64,000 nucleotides of DNA from assembly GCA_030386875.1 (NCBI GenBank), contig CM059579.1, positions 90,338,253 through 90,402,252 on the forward strand, read 5' to 3'. Under the pieces are notes generated by a model, which was not told where the DNA came from, searched no databases, and saw nothing but the letters and a program-made list of their open reading frames with translations. The translations under genes and the position numbers were made by a program. Below, piece by piece: positions 56,884 through 64,000 of this stretch; the stretch's first letter is position 1, and each line of letters begins with the position of its first letter. Source of the stretch: Morinoia aosen. Its lineage: Eukaryota; Arthropoda; Malacostraca; Amphipoda; Talitridae.

Positions 56884-57180
56884 AAAATATGAGGGCAGGC
56901 TCTGAAGGTTAGGTAAACGTTCTTGGTGAAATCGTAAATGTTTTTAGTATTGCTTCAGGCCATCTTCCTTTCCGTTCAGTGCTGTTTTTAGCACCCATTA
57001 CTTTCTCCAACTTTGATCATGTCTCGTTAACTAAAACATTTTCTATTTCCATGAGGGTGTGGGGACACATTGTCTCAATATATTCTGAGTTCTTTGAATT
57101 TCACATCAGTTGCTTACTACCTTTCTTTCGGAAGCTCCTTTGGCTGTGCTTGTGGAGGCTTGAATTAGCGTGCAATAAAA
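56884..57180 (+). mobile_element. R365 repeat, strongly diverged copy
   Basis: Matches in order: ATGAGGGCAGGCTCTGAAGG, TTCAGTGCTGTTTTTAGCAC, CTCCAACTTTGATCATGTCT, then TGGAGGCTTGAATTAGCGTG. Confidence 0.55.
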
Positions 57181-58179
57181 CCTGAAGGTGATTACCCTGC
57201 TGCGCATCTTAAAGACTCGACAATATGAGGAATTTCTGCGGTTTTGTGAGGCGGCAGCTGCTGGTGTCTGTCCCAGTCAGTGCAGCTCAGGAACAAGCTC
57301 AGCTCAGCGGCCACGCTAGTTACCTGCCACAGAATCAGCAACACTAGCAACGAGTTGTTGGCTTAGCTTTGTTGTTAAGCTGGATTTTTTTCCAATTTTC
57401 AATTCTCTGGCTCACTAGGCAGGTCGAAGTACAGAGCAATCGACCTTCTGATCGAGTGCCTTCGCTTTTATCATTTTTTTATAGATGCTTACGCCTCCTT
57501 TTACCAGCGGTGAGGGTTGTGGCAACCACACTAGTTTTATACCCCTATAGTACACCTTAATATTAGACGTCACCGAAATTTTTCTCAGACTATTACTCGA
57601 CAAGGAGGAAACGGGTCGAATCTGATATTAATAGGTGTAAAATAATAGATAAATCAATAATTCAAAATCGAATTGGCCCCGAGTTAAAGTGTTGAGGTAT
57701 CGCGTGTAGTTTGCTCTGTAAAAATGGTACAACCACCGTCCAGTGACCACCTTGCACGCCTCACAAAACGCTAGCCAACTCGACGCAAGATCTGCACGCT
57801 CAAGCATCACTTGCCCCTCCTAACTTGGGATTGCATTTCAGAGAGGAGCTCTGCTCTGCCTGAGGCCGGGAGAGCTCAACGCGACTTGTGGACTTAGTGT
57901 GAGGCGCTGGAAGACGGTCTCCGCTGTGGGGACTTTGTGCTCACCGTCTACGGCCAGGTAGGGCTTGTGAGTGTGGGACGTGAAGTGTGAGAATATCTCC
58001 CCACTTGACTTGGTTGCAGTTGCTGTGCTCATCTCACCCTGTAATCTCGCTCTGGAGATCGCTTCACTTTATTCATCTTTTTACCATTGGTTTTCGACAA
58101 TTTTCGACAACCTATGTGTGAATTTCAATTATGGATCTTAATATTAGGATGTTTTAAAATCCAATGTAGTACATTTCAT
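57181..58179. other. Gene-free stretch
   Basis: No gene with recognisable motif. Short open frames on both strands only. Confidence 0.5.
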
Positions 58180-59380
58180 GACCTCTAAAGGGGATACAAC
58201 TATTGTATCTATGGGAATTAGCGCTCCCAGGGTGAAAATGTGAGGGCCCGAGCTGAGTTAGGTAGGCCATCTTTTTGTTGAAATAAAATGCTTTTGTTAA
58301 GTTAACCCGTCGCCACGTCCTGGACTCTTAGAAGGTCGGCAAAGCTAGTACATGTTTCACATCAGCAAACCTAGGGTTGCCATATATGGTCTTAAGCGTC
58401 TCGTTGAGCGCTATTCATTGGTGTAAGGTAAAATTAGGTGGGGGGAACAGGGAAGGAGAGGTAACAAGCTCAAATCTGTATGAATTCTTCTGCTCAGTCT
58501 GGAGTGTAGCTACCGGCGCTGCACAGCCTCTTAGAAGGCCAGCAGTGCAGCTGAGGCATACCAGCACACACTCTGCCTCTAAGAAGGTCGCCATCATTTT
58601 TATTTTCTTATGTTTTTGTTCCAAAAATGGGAGTCCAGATCTACAGATTTACTCCTACGCAAAAAATAATACCACCATTGTATTCGGGAGGAAAAGCTCT
58701 ATGCATATCATACTCTTTACAAGCAATGAAACTGCTTGATAACAGCCAATACACAAAATGAATTAAAAAATAAAAACTGTGTTTTACATTAAGTGCACAT
58801 AACTCCGGAACTATTGGACCTACAAAAAAATTAACATACCACAAGATTCAGCGACTCAGAATCTATGAAAATGCATCATAAAAAAATATAAAAGTGCAAT
58901 AAATAAAAAATGGCCAGTGATTTTCTGATTCCTGTTTTTTTTGTATTTTACCGAAATAAAAATTCAAATTTCGTAGATTTTCAATGGGGTAGCAGCATTT
59001 TTTTCCCACCGACAGAAAGAGCAACTCTCTCTTTACAATGAACCCCCAATGGAACTTCTAACATGATTAATGAATGTACAGTAAGTTGCACAGTTGACCC
59101 ATTTTCTTCAAACCTCTTGGTAGGTCGACCATGTGGAGACGGGTTAAGGACCATCTTTTTTCGGTTCACTGATGTTCTGTTTTTTTACCACCTACTATAT
59201 TCTTCTTCTACTTTGATCGTGTTTCATGAACTTCTTTCTTAACTTACTGTTTCTATGCCTTTCTGTATAGGTTCCGCGTTCCCTAGACTCCATGCTAAAT
59301 GGTGCCTTCCTCCTTCCTCTCTTTGGATCGCCATTGTGGCAGATGGGGAGGCTTAAACCAACTAATAATCTTATCTAATC
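58180..59380 (+). mobile_element. R365 repeat copy split by a TTAA-flanked MITE
   Basis: 58180-58305 carries the 5' part (ACAACTATTGTATCTATGGG, TGAGGGCCCGAGCTGAGTTA) and 59148-59380 the rest, with AACTTACTGTTTCTATGCC and a TAATCTTATCTAATCTA tail. The two parts join seamlessly at TTAAGGACCATC once the insert 58306-59143 is left out. Confidence 0.85.
58306..59143. mobile_element. piggyBac-like MITE (TTAA target duplication)
   Basis: TTAA at 58302-58305 and 59144-59147 bracket 838 bp whose ends are imperfect inverted repeats (CCCGTCGCCACGTCC left; minus-strand CCCGTCTCCACATGG right). TTAA duplication with CCC at the termini is the signature of the piggyBac superfamily. No transposase. It contains three CTTAGAAGGTCGG-type motifs of unknown meaning. 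Confidence 0.82.
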
Positions 59381-59445
59381 TAGCATAGTTTGTTTTTTAT
59401 GGCTCATCTTATTTTGGCTCACTGAATAGTAAGCATAATTTACGA

Positions 59446-60160
59446 AACGACTATTGTATGTATGGGAATTAACGCTCACAGAGGTAAATGCGAGGTCCCG
59501 ACCTCAAGGCTAGAAGAGTCTTTTCTGCTGAAAAAGAAAAGGTTTCTTCTGTTGGTGAAGTCCATCTTCATAAGATTCACTGCTGTCCTGTTTTTGAGGA
59601 GCCCCAAGTTCAATTTTATCTTGTTTTATAGTTGTTATATAGTGAAGTAGGCATCGTTGGGTTTATGGATTTCCGGAGATAAGGTTTGCGCGTCTTGCCG
59701 GATGCCTTATTGCGTTCAGGTCAGATGTCTTTATGGGACCTCCGCCGGAAGCTGTGCCTTGGGGGCGCATCGCATTGGTATGCACCGGAAGAGCATTGTT
59801 TAACTTCCGAGCGCTATAGCTTATAAGCAGAGTCGGTGTATGGATGATTCAGTACAAGAATAGGAACCTAGCTAAGAGTTTCCTTTGCCTACTCCTGAAG
59901 TTAACGCTTCAGATACCTTAGTTACAGCTACCGATATTGTAGTTTGCAGCTACAATTACTAATCCTCGTATTGTGATGAAAAACCAAGATATTACAATAG
60001 TGTTCTTTAAATTGCTGTTTCTATGCTTTGGGATCTCAAGTGGGAACAACCTTGTGCGTTGATTTTGCATTCTCTTAAACTGTATACCCAATAGTGCGCC
60101 CATCATTTTTTTTGGAACGCCTTTGTTGCGGTCAAAGAGGCCTAAACTTAACTAAAGGCG
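59446..60160 (+). mobile_element. R365 repeat copy split by a solo LTR
   Basis: 59446-59633 (GACTATTGTATGTATGGGAA, TTCACTGCTGTCCTGTTTTT) and 60002-60160 (TTGCTGTTTCTATGC, GCGGTCAAAGAGGCCTAAAC) are consecutive parts of one copy. Confidence 0.75.
59634..59996 (+). mobile_element. Solo LTR related to the 26924-35637 Gypsy element
   Basis: Flanked by ATAGT at 59629-59633 and 59997-60001. Begins TGTTATATAGTGA and ends CCAAGATATTACA; the Gypsy LTR begins TGTTGTAAAGTGA and ends with the same 13 bases. Length 363 bp, with similar CCGG-rich blocks. No internal region, so it presumably arose by recombination between the two LTRs of a complete copy. Confidence 0.88.
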
Positions 60161-61384
60161 CCAAGGGTAAGTTATCTAAAGAAATATACAGGAATAAACG
60201 TATACTGTGTGGGTTTAAAGGCTTTGGTTGAGTGAACCTAAAGGGCTAATGTAGGGGGAAGTATTTCTAACTCAAAAGAAAGTCGGCTACCCTACTTGAC
60301 TCCCTGAGCTACTTGCAGGAAGTTGAGCAGTAGTAGTTGGTAAGCGTTAATGTTGAAGTTCGACTTTATTTCCCCCGTTATGAGGGGCCGTAAGAAAGTT
60401 TCAGGATTAACAAAATTGATCATTTTTTTCCGCTCACCTAGCCCACTAATGGCTCGTATCTCTTCCAAAGAGTTTTCAAGCCAATTGATGCAACAAATTC
60501 GGTGTCTTCCGTGATCAGTAATCATCTAAAATCCTTTTCTAGACGTTGAGCAGCTTCATTTTTTATTAATTACCGAATGTATACTAGTGTCAACGGTGAC
60601 TTTCCAACAAAGTTTCATTTTCGAGAACAAAGCTGTGTGACGCGGGGATATCTTGTGAATATCAATAGTCAGAGGGCGACTATACCGTCTGTAATTCAAA
60701 ACCGTGCGTGTTCTGAAAGTTAAATGAGGCTCGAATTCACAGGTAGACAAAGCATGCGTAACTTTTGCGTTAGATCTTCTAGGTTGCTTTAATAGCTAAT
60801 GACACTCAGGCTGAAATATCAGAAAGTGCCCAAGCGTCGATCTTCACCGCTTCTCTAAGTACCTACGCACATATTTCACACGAAAAAATTATCATCTCTC
60901 GAAAATGTTTCGTAAGGAACAATTTAGACACAAAATATGGAGTCTTTGTATATATGATAAAAAATCGCAATTGTTTTTACTCAACATATCAGCAAAATAA
61001 TGATGGGCTGGAAAACTTGAATTGAATAAAAAACGTTTATAAATAAATGTGTTGCACAATCATGGGGCTAAAACTCCTCGAAAATCAAGAGCAAATTGCA
61101 AGGGCAAGGATTGGAATGTCTAAGAATGTAGTGTCATCATTGTTATTTATTGTCCTAATATAACTTTCAAGACATTCCTTTTATGGTTGAAATATTTTCA
61201 AAATCTGTTAACCTAATTTGGGAGCATTAGCAATCTTGACACTAGAGCTGCTGTCAATAGGCAAAGGGTTGCTTCCACATAGTAATAGTATTCTAGTTTA
61301 TATTTGAACATTCTACTATGCTAAGGTGACGTCAGCTTTGGCGAAATTTTTCATTGCAACTCGATCAGCGGCCGAGAAAACATA
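60161..61384. other. Gene-free stretch
   Basis: No gene or bounded repeat recognised. Confidence 0.5.
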
Positions 61385-61399
61385 AAGGAATGAACCCAG

Positions 61400-61715
61400 C
61401 ATCGAGTTGAGAGCCCAGGGAGAAAATATGTGAAGGCCTGAGTTGAGAGTTAGGTAGGCCTTCTTTTTGTTGAAATAGAATAGGTTTTTGTTTTGTTACG
61501 GACCATCTTTTTTTCGGTTCAATGCTGTCCTGTTTTTCAGAACCTGCTACTTTATTCTTCCGCTGTTTTTCTTGTTTCATGAACTCCTTTCTTAGCCCTT
61601 TTCTATGCACCCTGTGCATAGATTCCACGTTCCCTTAATTCCATACTAAATGATGCCTTCCTCCTTCCTCTGTTTGAACATCTTTGTCGTGGTAAAGGGA
61701 AGCTAAAACTTCCTT
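61400..61715 (+). mobile_element. R365 repeat copy
   Basis: GAGAGCCCAGGGAGAAAATA, TGAGAGTTAGGTAGGCCTTC, CTGTCCTGTTTTTCAGAACC and ACTAAATGATGCCTTCCTCC in order. 3' tail degraded. Confidence 0.75.
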
Positions 61716-62930
61716 GCAATCAATCAAGTCGAGAAAGAATTATCACGCTCACAAGAATGCGATGGCCACAAATCATTATCGAAGAAATTTAGTGCCTCTG
61801 CATTCACAATTAAGAGGTTTAGACAGTGGCGCCAGAATTTGAGCATCTGATATGGCGGAAATAAACCATCACCCCGATCGGCTAATACAAGCAATGCGAG
61901 TAGTTGATTAAAGCCCGAGAATCGCAGGGATAATGTTGCGGAATCGAAGTACTGAGGAAATTGAAAGTTCAAGATTAGTAGTGCTAAGCACACTTCATAA
62001 CAAAGGACTGATGAAAAAAAACTCGTTTTTTTACCGCTGGACATATTAAAGCCCGATTAGCTTTTGCCAGAGAAGATATCGATGAGGAAACGAGCCTCTA
62101 GTCACGCTTTTGGGGTCGAATGAGGCGCAATTAAACTATTCAGGGGACATCTTTTGTTTGTGCGATGGAAAACGGTGAATCTTTCAAGCAGAAAAGAGTA
62201 TTCCAACTATGACAGCAAAGAAATTTGTACGTTTTTTTTTGACGGCAAATGTAAATGAAAGCCTTGCGAGGGTGTTATTGAAAGATAGTGAAAGGTAAAT
62301 TCATAGAAATTATGAGTGAAAATGCGAGTCTGACGTTGCTCTCGATTTTAGGTATACCAAGCTTACTGCAAAATCTGTAAAAAGTTTGAACGCCAATCAG
62401 TTGAAAATTATGCAGCGGCAAAGTCTTAGATTCATATCGTAAATTAGCGGGGAATCGTTCAGAAAAAGTGAATTCTCGAAAACGTATGAATACCGACCGA
62501 AGGTTTTGAAGAAATATGTGACCGAATATTTTTATTGACGTTTGTAAGAACTCAAGAAAACCACAGAAAACTTCTGGTGGCAAATATTGAAAAATAAAAG
62601 CTTCGCAAAAGGTTAGGATGGGTTCGAATATATATGAACATTGGTGGATGTGCTGTTGTCTACCATAATTCGTCAGGAACATATTTTCTCCAATTTGAAT
62701 TTGGGTTCCATTGGAGATAGCTTTGAAAATTGTAAGTTGAAGCGTTAAAAACGTCAGTACGCTTTCTATTGTTGCAATGCTTTTCTTTTTCTTGCAATAT
62801 TTAATTTATTATAGCTAAACATTAATTGATACAGCAATAACTCGAGTTCTTACTATTATAGCTGACCTGACAGTATTAATTAAAGCAATGGATTCATTAT
62901 TGCAACAGTCTCTATTTAGGGGATGTAATA
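61716..62930. other. Gene-free stretch
   Basis: A 135-codon minus-strand frame (62275-62682) shows no domain and has a composition I read as chance. Nothing else seen. Confidence 0.45.
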
Positions 62931-62939
62931 TCTGTTCGA

Positions 62940-63140
62940 AATATCGCTGCCAGAAGGAAGATAAAACCTGAACGTATGAATAGGCAGACCCTTCTTTTGT
63001 TGAAGTAAAATAGGTTCGTGTATCGTTCAGGATAACTTTTCCTCAATTTACTCCTGTAATTTTCTTCAGTATTTACCACGTAAGGAAAGGACTAGGTAGT
63101 TATTCTCTTTTTCTTTGATTTTTGTTAATTCATGTTTCCC
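62940..63140 (+). mobile_element. R365-related fragment, very diverged
   Basis: AATAGGCAGACCCTTCTTTT, GTTGAAGTAAAATAGG and CTTCAGTATTTACCAC align in order with the family, with many changes. Confidence 0.4.
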
Positions 63141-64000
63141 ACCCTACAGAATATCTCTTCGCTGCAGTTCTGCCCTTATCGTCGTTCCCTCATCACAACA
63201 AGGTAAGAGAAACAAATTAGAATTTTGTACAGTTTTTAAAACAATTCATAGAATTAACTTCACTTCAAATGAAGTATGGGACAGTACGGTGGCTAATTGG
63301 CAAAAATCACGTAATTGGTTGCCGACATGTCAGTCTGCGCAATGACGTCAAACAGCCATGGTGTGGTGAGGACGGTCCGGATGCTCTCTGTTGGCACCTG
63401 GGGGCCGTCAAAACTGACGGCGCGCTTCCTTGTCAGATTTGCCGTCATGAAACTAATTTCTACAAACTCTTAGAAAACGGAACTTTTCACAAACTGGATC
63501 GTGCGTTTTTTTGCATCAGAATAGCTGTGGCATAACCTTCTATAAATATAAATAAAATGTAATTAAAAAACCTGACGGCAAGTGATCATGTTCAGTTTTG
63601 GTGTTCAGTTTTGATGGACCAGGGACGGACACACTAGGCACGGAACACGTTGGCAGCGAGCTTTCCCAGCACCTGCAGAGAGATGCTCAGGAGCCGCTTT
63701 CGTAAATTTGGACATGAACTCCATCTTTTACCTGGGTGCGCATATCTTAATTCTTCGCGTACAGGGCAAAATTTATAGATCGCTTTCAGGCGAGGGCTTC
63801 CCGGTCATACTGTGTGGTTATCGTAACTCACTTTGGATTATTGCCTCAATTTGTGAACTCGTTACAAAAGTTGTCATTATTTTGCTTGCAATTAATACCT
63901 TTCCTCGTTCTATCCATGGGAACTAGCGGTTCTGAAGGTCCCGAGGTGAATGTTCGATAGGATGCTCTTAAGTTTTTAAAGGGTTTTTGCAAATCTTACG
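63141..64000. other. No recognisable gene
   Basis: A small Cys/His-containing frame (63269-63535) is not convincing. A short R365-like 5' piece (CCATGGGAACTAGCGGTTCT) lies near 63913-63950. Confidence 0.4.

Noticed and set aside
62275-62682. 135-codon minus-strand frame as a gene
   Set aside because: Starts without support, Phe-rich composition typical of translated AT-rich DNA, no motif or splice context.

Overview
Eukaryotic, AT-rich DNA, most likely from an arthropod (probably an insect) with a large, transposon-rich genome. The only host gene I can identify with confidence is a three-exon gene for mitochondrial cytochrome c oxidase subunit 6A (COX6A), + strand, 10506-21755. Its 106-residue product has a presequence, one membrane segment and the family's C-terminal signature. 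Its introns are 3.7 and 7.3 kb and hold foldback DNA, retroposed repeats and an AT-rich inverted array. The species cannot be fixed from the sequence alone.

Almost everything else is mobile DNA, often nested, and many insertions keep readable target-site duplications (TSDs). Region 1-10.2 kb: tRNA-derived SINEs; a 1.64-kb TA-flanked element with perfect 23-bp inverted ends, containing a LINE tail and a SINE; and a 4.3-kb non-coding LTR element (163-bp LTRs) inserted into another SINE with TSD GGGTT, just upstream of COX6A. Region 10.5-22.5 kb: COX6A and the repeats in its introns. Region 23.3-26.6 kb: large foldbacks and a retroposed repeat.

Region 26.9-35.6 kb: a Ty3/Gypsy element on the - strand, with TSD GGCTA, two ~354-bp LTRs, gag, and a pol split in two by a 5'-truncated CR1/L2-like LINE on the + strand. 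Region 38.5-51.1 kb: an I-group LINE with a CCHC gag-like ORF1 and an endonuclease/RT/RNase H ORF2, bounded by an 18-bp TSD and decayed by stops and frameshifts. Inside its ORF1 sits a young, apparently intact CsRn1-like Gypsy element (40271-45955, TSD CTTC). Both Gypsy elements carry textbook -1 frameshift heptamers between gag and pol.

Region 51.1-64 kb: a minisatellite, small palindromic MITEs, one MITE with an 8-bp TSD, a TTAA-flanked piggyBac-like MITE, a solo LTR with TSD ATAGT, and many copies of a ~365-bp retroposed repeat, here called R365, whose 3' end is (TAATC)n. R365 copies occur throughout the window and two have clear 12-14-bp TSDs. No rRNA, true tRNA gene or CRISPR array was found. 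Gene-free stretches are listed as such.
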